Source: an uncultured Armatimonadota bacterium (lineage in GTDB: Bacteria > Armatimonadota > Fimbriimonadia > Fimbriimonadales > Fimbriimonadaceae). From it: 64,000 nucleotides of DNA. The DNA lies in contig CAIVDU010000036.1 of assembly GCA_903904815.1 (NCBI GenBank), forward strand, positions 62,001-126,000. Direction: 5' to 3'. A program made the position numbers and the translations under genes. Every line of letters starts with the position of its first letter. The first letter of the stretch is position 1. Positions 17,284-27,232 of the stretch are shown in pieces. A model generated the notes under the pieces. It was not told the DNA's origin, did no database searches, and saw only the letters and a list, made by a program, of their open reading frames with translations.

Positions 17284-18701
17284 GCAGTGGAGGCATTAAG
17301 CCGGCCGAGACCTTTGCGGTGGCCGCCCATGAGACGCTGAACAACAGTCAGATGCGCCGAAATCTCGGGCGGGCGACGATGACGATCCGAGAAAAGCGAC
17401 TGAAGGCTGTGGCCGAACTGTCGAACTGGGAGGAGATCCGGACCCAAGGCGCTGCGATCAAAGACGAAGCAATGGCGCATTTGTCTGAGCACCTTCTGAC
17501 CCTTGAAGAGTCCGTAAAGCGTGCAGGCGGCCAGGTCCACTGGGCGCGGGACGCGGCCGAAGCTCGAGAAATTGTCGCCAAGATTGCCCTGGCCCACCAG
17601 GTCAAGGAGGTCATCAAGGTCAAAAGCATCACGACCGACGAGATCGAACTCAACGGGGGACTAGAAGCGCATGGTATCCACGCGATCGAGACCGACCTTG
17701 CCGAACTGATCGTTCAGTTGGCCGAAGATCGCCCCAGTCACATCCTCGTCCCCGCGATTCATCGTAACCGAGCCGAGATTCGAGATCTGTTTCGAAAGAA
17801 GCTGGGAGTGAAGGACCTTACCGACGAGCCGAAAGAGTTAGCCAACGCGGCGCGGACCTTCTTGCGGGAAAAGTTCCTTCACGTCAAGGTGGCGGTAAGC
17901 GGAGCGAACTTCGCCATTGCGGAATCGGGGACGGTTTGCATCGTGGAGTCAGAAGGGAACGGGCGCATGTGTCTGACTCTCCCCGACGTCTTGATCAGCC
18001 TGATGGGCATTGAGAAGGTGCTGCCTCGCTGGGAAGATACGGCCGCGTTCTTGCAGCTTTTGCCGAGGTCCAGTACGGCCGAGCGAATGAACCCTTACAC
18101 GAGTTTCTGGAGCGGAGTACGCGAAGGCGACGGGCCACAGGAGTTCCACTTGGTGCTTCTCGACAACGGACGGACCGATGTGCTCGCTGACGAAGTGGGT
18201 CGGCAATCTCTCCGATGCATCCGGTGCTCTGCCTGCCTTAACGTATGCCCGGTGTATGAGCGAGCTGGTGGTCACGCCTACGGAAGCGTTTACCCAGGGC
18301 CGATCGGCGCGATTCTGACGCCTCAACTGCTTGGTATGCATGACGCCAACGCGAATACATTGCCGTTCGCGAGCACGCTGTGCGGCGCTTGCTACGATGC
18401 TTGCCCGGTAAAGATCAACATTCCCGAAGTGCTCATCTACCTTCGTGGGAAGAGCCGGGTCGGGAAAGGCGCCGATCTGGAGTCAATTGCGATGAAAACC
18501 ATGGCGTGGTTCATGACCGACGCAGCTAGGTTTGGGCTCGGGTTGAAGCTAGCGCGCGTCGGTCAAGGTCCATTCGTCAAGGATGGGGTGATTCATCGGA
18601 TGCCGGGAATGCTAAGTGGGTGGACCGACGCGCGTGACATGCCAGCGGTTCCGAAGCAGTCGTTCCGGGAGTGGTGGAAGCATCGGGAGATTCAAAGGTG
18701 A
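17280..18701 (+). CDS. lutB: L-lactate oxidation Fe-S subunit LutB/LldF
   Basis: The large iron-sulfur subunit of LutABC, 473 residues, starting at a GTG that overlaps the lutA stop (GTGA). The N-terminal LUD domain runs to about residue 300 and includes VKVAVSGANFAIAESGTVCI and CLTLPDVLISLMGIEKVL. Two 4Fe-4S motifs follow: CIRCSACLNVCPVYERAGGH and CGACYDACPVKINIPE. The C-terminal DUF3390-like tail contains the MPGMLSGWTDARDMP segment. It should pass electrons from lactate to the membrane quinone pool through an unidentified partner. All expected Cys residues are present. Confidence 0.92.
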   Translation: MSSGGIKPAETFAVAAHETLNNSQMRRNLGRATMTIREKRLKAVAELSNWEEIRTQGAAIKDEAMAHLSEHLLTLEESVKRAGGQVHWARDAAEAREIVAKIALAHQVKEVIKVKSITTDEIELNGGLEAHGIHAIETDLAELIVQLAEDRPSHILVPAIHRNRAEIRDLFRKKLGVKDLTDEPKELANAARTFLREKFLHVKVAVSGANFAIAESGTVCIVESEGNGRMCLTLPDVLISLMGIEKVLPRWEDTAAFLQLLPRSSTAERMNPYTSFWSGVREGDGPQEFHLVLLDNGRTDVLADEVGRQSLRCIRCSACLNVCPVYERAGGHAYGSVYPGPIGAILTPQLLGMHDANANTLPFASTLCGACYDACPVKINIPEVLIYLRGKSRVGKGADLESIAMKTMAWFMTDAARFGLGLKLARVGQGPFVKDGVIHRMPGMLSGWTDARDMPAVPKQSFREWWKHREIQR

Positions 18702-18752
18702 ACGATTTGAGGCGCTTCCAAATGGAGTCTTGGATTCAACAGGAGGCCGACT

Positions 18753-19379
18753 ATGCCATCTGCTAAGGAAGAGATCCTCGCCAAGATTCAGAAGGCATCG
18801 GTTAGCCCAGACGGTTCCCTGGTGCGGTCTACCGTGGAACATTCATCTCGCCCACAACAAGAGATTGTCGAGCAGTTTGCCGAATATGCCGCCGAGTATC
18901 GGGCGAACGTCATTCGAGTCGCCGCCCCTGACCTCAAGGTGGCGATCCGAGATGCCCTCCTCGCGCGAAAGAGTGAGCGCGTCCTCGTTTCGGCCGATCT
19001 TCCCACTGAAATGCGTCCCGAACAATGCGACGTGACGGACGATGAGGGATTCTACCACTTAAGGCTCGACCAATTTCAGGCGGTGGTGACCACTTGTGCG
19101 GTGGCAGTGGCGGAGACGGGCACCGTGGTGCTGGATGCGGGCGCAGGGCAAGGACGAAGGGCGATCACGTTGATCCCAGACCACCACGTTTGCCTCGTTC
19201 GGGAGGACCAAGTGGTGGACACAGTTCCAGAAGCGGTTCAGAGCCTCTATGAGGCAGTGCGGGCCGGGCGGCCGCTCACTTGGATAAGTGGACCCAGCGC
19301 GACCAGCGACATTGAGTTGAGTCGGGTAGAGGGCGTACACGGCCCACGCATTCTCGATATTTTGCTCATCCGATCCTAG
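18753..19379 (+). CDS. lutC: L-lactate oxidation subunit LutC/LldG
   Basis: A LUD-domain protein of 208 residues, the third subunit of LutABC. It has the expected ordering: an acidic/helical N-terminus (SAKEEILAKIQKA), a central ADLPTEMRPEQCDV region, then TTCAVAVAETGTVVLDAGAG and ITLIPDHHVCLVREDQVVDT, and ends with WISGPSATSDIELSRVEGVH-GPRILDILLI. It is separated from lutB by 51 bp. A strong AGGAGG stands before the ATG at 18753, so it can be translated independently of the coupled upstream genes. It closes the rhamnose-to-pyruvate gene series. Only a weak terminator candidate follows. Confidence 0.9.
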   Translation: MPSAKEEILAKIQKASVSPDGSLVRSTVEHSSRPQQEIVEQFAEYAAEYRANVIRVAAPDLKVAIRDALLARKSERVLVSADLPTEMRPEQCDVTDDEGFYHLRLDQFQAVVTTCAVAVAETGTVVLDAGAGQGRRAITLIPDHHVCLVREDQVVDTVPEAVQSLYEAVRAGRPLTWISGPSATSDIELSRVEGVHGPRILDILLIRS

Positions 19380-19460
19380 AACGCGACTGGCGACAACTCC
19401 GGACCTAATGAGCAGTTCAGTGCGTTCCATTTCGCAGCCCTCAAGCCGCCAGCGAACTAA

Positions 19461-19496
19461 AGCCAATAGGTCATTGGTTGGCTCAATCGACTTTTT
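19461..19496 (+). terminator. Weak candidate terminator after lutC
   Basis: AGCCAA (19461-19466) can pair with TTGGCT (19478-19483), and a CTTTTTC tract follows at 19491-19497. The stem is only 6 bp and the T-tract is 7 nt away, so this is a weak call. No better terminator is visible before the next gene. Confidence 0.3.
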
Positions 19497-19528
19497 CTCC
19501 ACGGATTCAAGCGCAGTGAATGAATTAG

Positions 19529-19557
19529 TTCACATTAAATGAAATTTTATGTATACA
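19529..19557 (+). promoter_or_regulatory. Sigma-70-like promoter for the first pseudopilin gene
   Basis: TTCACA (19529-19534), a 17-bp spacer and TATACA (19552-19557) match the -35/-10 consensus well. They lie in the most AT-rich stretch of the window, which is mostly GC-rich coding DNA. The start would be near 19564, giving a leader of about 205 nt. The leader includes a small GCGCC-ATTGG-GGCGC hairpin (19741-19755) just ahead of the AGGAG (19761-19765). Apart from this and the weak terminator, I see no gene in 19380-19770. Confidence 0.5.
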
Positions 19558-19770
19558 TGATTATATTTTGATTTACGATCGAATGGCCAAGGAATCTTGC
19601 GCAAAATTGTACGAATTGTTAAGAATTCTGTTGCCACAATGAGGACTGATGCAGTAGCTTTAACAAGACCTTAACCGTGGTTGCATACGCTTCTCGGTGC
19701 TGCACTGGCGCAGTAATGTAGGAAAGACTGTCTCATTTGTGCGCCATTGGGGCGCTGTTTAGGAGCTTCC

Positions 19771-20718
<948 letters not shown>

Positions 20719-20720
20719 GA

Positions 20721-20897
20721 ATGACCAAGACCCTTGTTCTGGTGTCTTTCGCCGCCGCTTGCATGCTTGGTCTCCAAGGGTGCAGCGGAGGTGAAGTGTC
20801 CTACGACCAACAAAAGGCCAAGGCCGACGCGCTCCAAAAGGTCGCGGACGCCCACAAGGACGAAGCTCCGAATCGCGAAGACCGCGGCCGACAGTAA
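20721..20897 (+). CDS. Small lipoprotein, pilin companion
   Basis: A 58-residue predicted lipoprotein. MTKTLVLVSFAAACMLGLQG-C is a signal peptide with lipobox L-Q-G-C. The mature part, about 37 residues, is very charged (Lys, Asp, Glu, Gln) and probably disordered. It starts 2 nt after the pseudopilin stop, and the strong terminator at 20926 follows, so the two genes form a two-gene unit. Function unknown. A role in anchoring or regulating the pilin is only suggested by the pairing. Confidence 0.65.
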   Translation: MTKTLVLVSFAAACMLGLQGCSGGEVSYDQQKAKADALQKVADAHKDEAPNREDRGRQ

Positions 20898-20925
20898 ACG
20901 TCCCGAAGGTCTCAAGGGTCCTATG

Positions 20926-20970
20926 GGGGGTGGTGTCACGTTGACACCACCCCCGCTTTGTCTTGCTTTA
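20926..20970 (+). terminator. Strong intrinsic terminator
   Basis: A perfect 13-bp stem, GGGGGTGGTGTCA (20926-20938) with TGACACCACCCCC (20942-20954), has a 3-nt loop CGT. A T-rich tail (GCTTTGTCTTGCTTT) follows. It ends the pseudopilin-lipoprotein unit. Confidence 0.85.
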
Positions 20971-21018
20971 CGTTCGAAAGTAACTGCCGCGCCCTAGATA
21001 TACTCAAACCCTCGAATC

Positions 21019-22878
21019 ATGTCGGAATCAATCACGGAGCTCATGAAGCTCGCAAGTTCCGCGCACGCGGCCGGTAGGCTGCCGGAAGCCGAAACGTACG
21101 TTACTCGAGTGCTTGCCAGCCTTCCAAACGATCCGCAAGCAAACCTTTTGATGGGGGTCTTGGCCGGCAAAACGGGTCGGAACCAGGTCGCTTTTGAACA
21201 CCTGGAGAAGGTCATTCGGACTCGACCTGACTCGTTCGAGGCGCTGTTTTGGCTCTCTGTCTTACATCGAAGAACCAAGAATCTCCTGGAGGCGGTCAAG
21301 TTTGCCGAGGCTGCCAACCGAGCCCGCCCCGGCGATCCCTTTGTGCAGAACAATCTGGGCCTTTGTTACCTGGACTTGGCCCGGCTGGACGACGCGGTTC
21401 GGGAGTTTCAAAATGTCCTCAGGGCTCAGCCGACGTCGGCGCCGACCCTGCACAACTTAGGGACGGCACTCTATCTGATGGGCAAGGACATGGACGCGGC
21501 GCAGGCGTTCGATCGTGCCCTGATGTTATCGCCTGGGTCAGTAGATTCTTACCTCAACTTGGGGCAGGTGCTTTTGAGCCAAACGAACCCAGGTGAGGCG
21601 GCGAAATGTGCGAGAAAGGCACTCAAGTTGAACCCAACCTCTGCCGGCGCCCACTTACTGTTGGCAAGCGCGCTGGTGGAAGATAACCTTACCGGCGAAG
21701 CGGAAGTGCACTTGAAAGAGGCGGTGAAGCTCGACCCGCAAGACGCGCAGGCCCACGGACTCCTGGGTCAACGGTATCAGTCACTCGGTAATTTTGAAGA
21801 GGCGAACCATCACCTCAAGCGTTCTATAGAGTTGGAGCCGCGTCAGGGGTTTGCGTATTTCGCCTACGTGTACAACAACAAGGTCTCGGAGAAGGACCGT
21901 CCGCTTGTCGACAAGATGGAGCGGCTGGTGGCGGAGAATGGCTTGGACCCGCGCCAGATGATGTTTCTCCACTACGCGCTCGCCAAGGCGTACGAGAGTT
22001 TTGGAGAGTTCGAGAAGTCCATGAACTATCTGGACGAGGTCAACCGAATCGCTCGGAGGCTGAAGTTCGGGGACGAGATCTTTGACCGAGGTGAGTACGC
22101 CCGCAATTTTGATTGGCTCATCGAAACTTTTAACTCTGAGTTCATTGAAAAACATCGCCGCAACGGCAGTCCCAGCGCCGTTCCCGTGGTTATCGTAGGG
22201 ATGATGAGATCGGGAACCACGTTGGTGGAGCAGATCCTGTCTTCTCATAGTCAGATCGGCGCATCCGGCGAGAACCGGTTCTGGCCATTGAATCGACCGG
22301 CGCTCTTCGGATCATCGGGAAGAACGCTCAAACCTAGTGACCTGCCAGGATTTGGCCGGCGGTATGTAGAAGCGCTCAGAAAGGTCGTTCCGTCCGATAA
22401 ACACGTCACCGACAAGATGCCCGCCAATTACGAGATGCTAGGGGCGATCCATGTAGCGCTTCCGAACGCCCGGATCATCCACATGAAACGGAATCCGGTG
22501 GATACCTGCATCTCGATCTACGCGACCCCGAACCGAGTGCCCATCGATTACGCTTACGACCGAGAAAACATTGTGTTTGCCTACGAGCAGTACCTGCGCT
22601 TGATGGAGCACTGGCGAACAGTGTTGCCCGCCAACCGCTTCCTCGAAGTGAACTACGAGGACATCGTTCAGGACCGGGAGACTCAAGCGCGCAAGATGCT
22701 GGATCTGATTGGCTTGGATTGGGATGAGGCTCTCATGCACCACGAGCAAAACCAGCGAAACGTCATCACTCCCAGTCTTTGGCAGGTTCGACAGCCGATC
22801 TACACGAGTTCGGTGGAGCGCTGGCGTCGGTATGAGCCGTGGCTGGGCGCATTCAAAAAGCTGATGACCGAGGGTTAG
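21019..22878 (+). CDS. TPR-repeat sulfotransferase
   Basis: A 619-residue protein with about eight tetratricopeptide repeats in the first half (for example [20 protein letters not shown] and [20 protein letters not shown]). A PAPS-dependent sulfotransferase domain (Sulfotransfer_3) fills the second half, from about residue 390. The 5'-phosphosulfate loop is visible as [20 protein letters not shown], and the 3'-phosphate-binding region as [28 protein letters not shown] is the usual C-terminal motif. No signal peptide is seen. It would transfer sulfate from PAPS to a protein or glycan. Homologues in other bacteria and tyrosylprotein sulfotransferases share the fold. Its stop overlaps that of the convergent pseudopilin gene by 4 nt. 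Confidence 0.88.
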   Translation: MSESITELMKLASSAHAAGRLPEAETYVTRVLASLPNDPQANLLMGVLAGKTGRNQVAFEHLEKVIRTRPDSFEALFWLSVLHRRTKNLLEAVKFAEAANRARPGDPFVQNNLGLCYLDLARLDDAVREFQNVLRAQPTSAPTLHNLGTALYLMGKDMDAAQAFDRALMLSPGSVDSYLNLGQVLLSQTNPGEAAKCARKALKLNPTSAGAHLLLASALVEDNLTGEAEVHLKEAVKLDPQDAQAHGLLGQRYQSLGNFEEANHHLKRSIELEPRQGFAYFAYVYNNKVSEKDRPLVDKMERLVAENGLDPRQMMFLHYALAKAYESFGEFEKSMNYLDEVNRIARRLKFGDEIFDRGEYARNFDWLIETFNSEFIEKHRRNGSPSAVPVVIVGMMRSGTTLVEQILSSHSQIGASGENRFWPLNRPALFGSSGRTLKPSDLPGFGRRYVEALRKVVPSDKHVTDKMPANYEMLGAIHVALPNARIIHMKRNPVDTCISIYATPNRVPIDYAYDRENIVFAYEQYLRLMEHWRTVLPANRFLEVNYEDIVQDRETQARKMLDLIGLDWDEALMHHEQNQRNVITPSLWQVRQPIYTSSVERWRRYEPWLGAFKKLMTEG

Positions 22879-23780
22879 CAACGGTTAGACGGGTATACCG
22901 CCGAACCATCTTTGCCGTCGTGAACTAACCAGATATTGTCCGTAGGATGCTTCGATACGTCGAAACCCTCTCTCTCCGGCGGTCGCGCCTTGGCATGGCT
23001 ATCTGTGAACAGATAGTTACTCATGTTGTTGTGCCAGGGTTCGGTTGCCGGCTGCAACGTGTACGCAGTGCTGGAGACGTACCACTTATTGGCATCCGCC
23101 TGAGTTCGGAAGAAGCCTTGGACATTCATGAAGTCGCCAGCTCTTTGCGACATCCCCACATACCCATCGGTTGAAGGGTCACCGGTTTCCACCACGCTTT
23201 CGAACAGCAAGTCTGTACTCGCTGGATTGTTGATCGCCGTGAAACTCAGTCCGCCGACTTTGTACTTTGAGCCGTTGAAGAACAAGTTGTTCTCGTTCGA
23301 ATAGGGCGTGCCGTTCCAACTCACCGATAGCTGCCTCGAAGCGGGAGTGAAACAGTTGTCCGGATTCGTATCGATCGGGTTACCCGGCTGCAGGAAAACA
23401 TTCATGCCGTACGATGAGGGGTATCCCTTCCAACCGCTCGGTAGACCAATGATGCTCGCCCCCAAATAGATCAAGTTATCGTTCGGGCAGAGGTAAACGC
23501 TCGATTTGCTCTTGTTTGGGTGACCGTGAATGTAAGGGTCAAGAATGCCTTGTCCCGTGTTGTAGTTGATCCTGTCGTAGTCGTAAGGGTTGAGCAATGT
23601 GTCGTCGTAATCGTTGCTATAAAGCGAAAACGCGATGCCAAGCTGCTTTAAGTTCGATAGGCATTGAGTCTTCCTCGCCGCTGCCTTAGCCTGAGCGAAA
23701 ACTGGGAACAGAATCGCCGCCAAGATCGCGACAATGGCGATCACGACAAGCAACTCAATGAGTGTGAATCCCTTTCTCAT
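22875..23780 (-). CDS. Prepilin-type N-terminal domain protein (paralogue 2)
   Basis: A 301-residue pseudopilin-like protein. It opens [20 protein letters not shown] and [20 protein letters not shown], nearly the same as the other three paralogues. It then diverges fully: [20 protein letters not shown], a Pro/Asn/Tyr-rich centre, and near the C-terminus the conserved [10 protein letters not shown] segment. The family is exported and cleaved by prepilin peptidase, and the C-terminal domain is probably the exposed part. It stands alone on the minus strand between unrelated genes, with a long AT-rich upstream region (23781-24172) probably holding its promoter. Its stop overlaps the sulfotransferase stop. 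Confidence 0.85.
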   Translation of the reverse strand: MRKGFTLIELLVVIAIVAILAAILFPVFAQAKAAARKTQCLSNLKQLGIAFSLYSNDYDDTLLNPYDYDRINYNTGQGILDPYIHGHPNKSKSSVYLCPNDNLIYLGASIIGLPSGWKGYPSSYGMNVFLQPGNPIDTNPDNCFTPASRQLSVSWNGTPYSNENNLFFNGSKYKVGGLSFTAINNPASTDLLFESVVETGDPSTDGYVGMSQRAGDFMNVQGFFRTQADANKWYVSSTAYTLQPATEPWHNNMSNYLFTDSHAKARPPEREGFDVSKHPTDNIWLVHDGKDGSAVYPSNRC

Positions 23781-24172
23781 GCTATTGAACCAGACTTAAA
23801 TTGAAACGACAGTAAAATTACTTGGGTAAACCGCAGTCCTATATTACGCCCAAACGTGTGATTTATATAGGATACGCCCATCTTTGATCAACTGTTGGCA
23901 AAAAATCGTTCTCCCAGTTTATGCCAATTTGCTTGCCTCAGGGTGTCGCACAAATCAATTCCATAAAAATCATTCGAGTGCAAGTATGAATGCCAGATCT
24001 TGCAATTGAGGCTAACAGACGATTGTGTAACCAGGTTTGTTCCTGGCAATCACCGACATTGACAATTTTCTTGAAGCAACTTGCGAGATAGCGTACCGAC
24101 TAGCATGTCAGGACGTCGTTTTGCGTTAGTGAGTCATTGTGTAAATTAAGGCGGGGCCACCATTGTCATGCT
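23781..24172. other. 392-bp non-coding, AT-rich region
   Basis: No convincing ORF is present. Two short similar segments, TATATTACGCCC (23839-23850) and TATAGGATACGCCC (23866-23879), lie within the first 100 bases. On the minus strand several TATA-rich hexamers suit the promoter of the pseudopilin gene that reads leftward. I could not fix a -35/-10 pair. The right part, next to the stop of the GH99-like gene, holds no clear terminator. Confidence 0.4.
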
Positions 24173-25897
24173 TCATTGAATCACGGCTCGGAAGTTGAAT
24201 CGATCGTTGGGAGCCGCGTCGCCGTTCAATGTGAAGTCACTCGCTTCTCCCGTCTGCCGAATCCCGTCTGCCCACTTGAAGTCGATGGTGTGGTGTCCAG
24301 GTGCCAAATGGAGCGCGGATCGAGGAATCGAGAGCATGAGTTCGTTTCCGCTCACCCGAAATGGAATCGACGCCTCGGGCGACCAGCGGTAGCTGTTGCC
24401 GACGTTCCGTTCAAGCCAAGTATGAGTTGAGCCAACCGAGCGGTTCACCGCGTAGTCATAACCGAGCCAGCCGGTTTTGGGATTCGCATCGATGTCCAGG
24501 AACAAGAGCATCCAGTTCGGATCGGAAGATGGACTCAACGGATCACGGGTGCGTACGTAGAACGAGATCGTCTTGGAATCAAAGGCAACTTTTGCCGCGA
24601 CGATATCGTTTCGTCCCGTGTCGTTGACGTACTTGAGGGAAGCCCAACCGGGGTGATCCCTCTTGACTGGATCCCCGACGTCGTCGAGGAACTCGGGCTT
24701 GACGTCCTTCCATTGATTGAACGCTTGATTAATAGAAATCGACTTGCGAGTGACCGGTGGATCATGTCGGCTTCCCTTGAATCTTCGCACGAAGCTCACG
24801 AATTGATAGTAGTAGTCGTCGTCTAGGAGGCCCTTAGCGGGCTCGATGTCGCGACTAAACTCGGCGTTATATTCGTCCACGAACATCGCATCGTTCTGCT
24901 TGGCAGGCTTCCCAGCAAAGACCCCGTCTGCTTCCAAAGGAAAACGAGTCGCTGTCCACTCGTTCCAACCAGTGACGAAGATGAACTCCGGGTCGATCTG
25001 GAGTGCTCTTTCGAACTGTTGAGAGAAGCACAGCCCCTTCTCCGTGTCGGGTGAAAGTCGTCGGTCGTCAAGAGGAGGTTCGTGTTGGGCCATCGAGCTT
25101 CTGCCGATGCTGGACGTGGCGTGCTGAGCCACGCTCACACTCACCTGCTCTGGACGCTTGGGATCCTCGTGCCATCCAAAGTTTTGGGGGAAGTTGTCGA
25201 GCCAAGGCCACTTGTCGTGACCGTCGCCAAACCACTTGCTTGGCGTCCAAGCCCATGACTCTCGAACGGCGAAAAACGACCGTATCGTATCGGGCAGTCG
25301 GTCATTGTCCTCGAGGTGAACCATCATCAGGGGCTTTCCCTTCCACTGGAACCACAGTTCCTTGTAGATGTCCTTCGAGTAGAAGTCGCGATACAGAGTG
25401 TCCCAGGCTCCATGACCGGTGAAGAAGGCGATTTGAGGGGTGCGGTTGCCCTCCGAGCGCATCTCGGAAATGACCTTGCACAAGGGAAGGTAGACGTCGG
25501 GATAGGTTGGCCCGTTGGTGTTGTCAAACACGATCACATCGACGCCTGCTTCGCCGAGCATTTGCATGTGCTTGCGAATCACGGATGGGTCGTCAGACTG
25601 ATAGTAACCGAGCCAGGGCTCACCCCACCAATGGTTCGCAAACGGAGGGCCGTAGGCGGGATGCACGGGGTCGGCGGCAAGAATTTTAGTGATGTCGTAA
25701 ACCGGTGCGCCAGGTGCACGGTTCGCGAGGAAGTAAAACACGCCGACGGCTTTTCCGCTTCTCAATCCCGACCCAGAGGAAACGACTTCTCGTCCGAGTC
25801 CGTCCGAGGCCACCCAAGCGTCGGGACGGGTGTCCACGATCTTCGGAATTTGCGTTCGAAGAGCGAAAGCTCCTAGGATGAAAATGGAGATGCACAT
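24173..25897 (-). CDS. Putative exported glycoside hydrolase (GH99/GH71-like) with C-terminal DOMON-like domain
   Basis: A 574-residue protein. The N-terminus (MCISIFILGAFALRTQIPK) is a short hydrophobic signal or anchor. The catalytic part (about 50-400) begins VGVFYFLANR and has HWWGEPWLGYYQSDDPSVIR, then AGVDVIVFDNTNG, then FFTGHGAWDTLYRDFY and FIFVTGWNEWTATRF. These are the TIM-barrel features of GH71/GH99-like proteins (endo-acting mannan or glucan enzymes and relatives). The last 170 residues resemble a carbohydrate-binding DOMON/CBM9-type sandwich (WMLLFLDIDANPKTGWLGYD). The glycan substrate cannot be fixed. It is divergent from the second sugar ABC importer, so the two may work together. 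Confidence 0.68.
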   Translation of the reverse strand: MCISIFILGAFALRTQIPKIVDTRPDAWVASDGLGREVVSSGSGLRSGKAVGVFYFLANRAPGAPVYDITKILAADPVHPAYGPPFANHWWGEPWLGYYQSDDPSVIRKHMQMLGEAGVDVIVFDNTNGPTYPDVYLPLCKVISEMRSEGNRTPQIAFFTGHGAWDTLYRDFYSKDIYKELWFQWKGKPLMMVHLEDNDRLPDTIRSFFAVRESWAWTPSKWFGDGHDKWPWLDNFPQNFGWHEDPKRPEQVSVSVAQHATSSIGRSSMAQHEPPLDDRRLSPDTEKGLCFSQQFERALQIDPEFIFVTGWNEWTATRFPLEADGVFAGKPAKQNDAMFVDEYNAEFSRDIEPAKGLLDDDYYYQFVSFVRRFKGSRHDPPVTRKSISINQAFNQWKDVKPEFLDDVGDPVKRDHPGWASLKYVNDTGRNDIVAAKVAFDSKTISFYVRTRDPLSPSSDPNWMLLFLDIDANPKTGWLGYDYAVNRSVGSTHTWLERNVGNSYRWSPEASIPFRVSGNELMLSIPRSALHLAPGHHTIDFKWADGIRQTGEASDFTLNGDAAPNDRFNFRAVIQ

Positions 25898-25942
25898 ACC
25901 GCTTGTGGTCAGTATAGGGGACTACCCTGGAAGTTGGAAACC

Positions 25943-25954
25943 GTACACGTGTAC
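25943..25954. promoter_or_regulatory. 12-bp perfect palindrome, candidate operator
   Basis: GTACACGTGTAC is a perfect palindrome in the 297-bp divergent gap between the GH99-like gene (left) and the sugar ABC operon (right). It is 45 bp from the GH start and 241 bp from the binding-protein start. Such CG-centred palindromes are typical of LacI/GntR-type operators. No regulator gene is adjacent, so the owner is unknown. I see no gene in the rest of the gap. Confidence 0.35.
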
Positions 25955-26194
25955 AATTCGAAAGTGTCCGAAAGACCCTGGGCTTATTCTGAATTCATCG
26001 ACGATGTTTGAGAATATTCACCAAGGATCTAGGCCCAACCTGGTAAGGATATGCGGGCGATCGATCTTCGGTTAGGCATGTCGGAACCACTTGCGACGAA
26101 GTATCGTGTCAAGTGGGGACCAATAAGGCCAAAATCGGTCGCAATCGGACCAGGAATCTGAAAAACTTAGAACTGGGTTAGGAGAGGAATCGCA

Positions 26195-27232
26195 ATGATG
26201 CTCAACAGGAATCTTTTTGGAGCGGCGCTTGCCGCCGCGTTTGCAGTCGTCGTGGTGGGATGCTCGGGTGGAGACAAGTCGGACACGACTGCGGGTACTG
26301 CCACTTCAGCTGGCACCTCAGGCGCCCCAACTCCTCCGGCTCCCGCAACGGGCAAGCCGCTAAAACTGGCGTTCGTAACAAACAACTCGTCGGACTACTG
26401 GACGATCGCTCACAAGGGTGTTGACAAGGCTAAGGCCGAATTGCCGAACGTGAGCGTCGACTTTATCATGCCGGAGCATGGAACGGCGGCCGAACAGAAG
26501 CAGATCGTCGATGGTCTCCTGGTTAAAGGGGTCGACGGTATCGCCATTAGCCCCGTCAACCCTAAGAACCAAACGGAACAGCTTTCAAAGTGGGCTTCTC
26601 AGACTCTGCTGATTACACAAGACAGCGATGCTCCGAACAGCAAGCGCGCTTGCTACATCGGCACCGACAACGTGGCGGCCGGCAAGCAGGCTGGCGAAGA
26701 GATCAAGAAGGCGCTTCCGGACGGCGGAAAGATTATCGCGTTCGTTGGTGACGCCGACGCTCAGAACGCCCACGATCGTATCGACGGTCTCAAGCAGGCT
26801 CTTCTGGGTTCCAAGGTCGAGTTGGTCGATACGCGAACGGACGCTACTGACCACCTGAAGGCGAAGTCAAACGCGAGCGATATCCTCGTCGCTCGTCCTG
26901 ACGTCGTCGGACTCGTGGGCATCTGGAGCTACAACGGCCCGGCCATTGCTGCCGCAGTTAGGGACGCAAAGAAGGTCGGAAAGATCAAAATTGTGTGCTT
27001 TGACGAAGAAGACGGAACGCTGGCCGGAGTTAAAGACGGCACCATTTCCGCGACCGTCGTGCAGCAGCCGTTTGAGTTTGGTTATCTGGCCATCAAGAAG
27101 CTGAATCAGTATCTCAACGGCGACAAGTCGGCATTTCCTGCCAACGGACTGAACGTCATCGACACCAAGGTGCTCCATGCGGCCGATGTAGACGCATTCA
27201 AGGCAAATCTAGACAAGCTTCGCGGTAAATAG
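26195..27232 (+). CDS. Sugar ABC transporter substrate-binding lipoprotein (RbsB-like)
   Basis: A 345-residue peripla_BP_4 lipoprotein. The signal peptide ends in the lipobox V-V-G-C (about residue 27) and is followed by a 30-residue Gly/Ser/Thr/Ala/Pro linker. The mature fold starts KLAFVTNNSSDYWTIAHKG. Hinge and lobe motifs include GVDGIAISPVNPKNQTEQL, KRACYIGTDNVAAGKQAGEE and VGLVGIWSYNGPAIAAAVRD. AGGAGAGG (26180-26187) precedes the ATG by 7 nt. It is the first gene of a three-gene CUT2-type importer. The ligand is unknown; ribose, xylose or another pentose/hexose are possible, and the flanking glycoside hydrolases suggest a glycan-derived sugar. Confidence 0.88.
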   Translation: MMLNRNLFGAALAAAFAVVVVGCSGGDKSDTTAGTATSAGTSGAPTPPAPATGKPLKLAFVTNNSSDYWTIAHKGVDKAKAELPNVSVDFIMPEHGTAAEQKQIVDGLLVKGVDGIAISPVNPKNQTEQLSKWASQTLLITQDSDAPNSKRACYIGTDNVAAGKQAGEEIKKALPDGGKIIAFVGDADAQNAHDRIDGLKQALLGSKVELVDTRTDATDHLKAKSNASDILVARPDVVGLVGIWSYNGPAIAAAVRDAKKVGKIKIVCFDEEDGTLAGVKDGTISATVVQQPFEFGYLAIKKLNQYLNGDKSAFPANGLNVIDTKVLHAADVDAFKANLDKLRGK

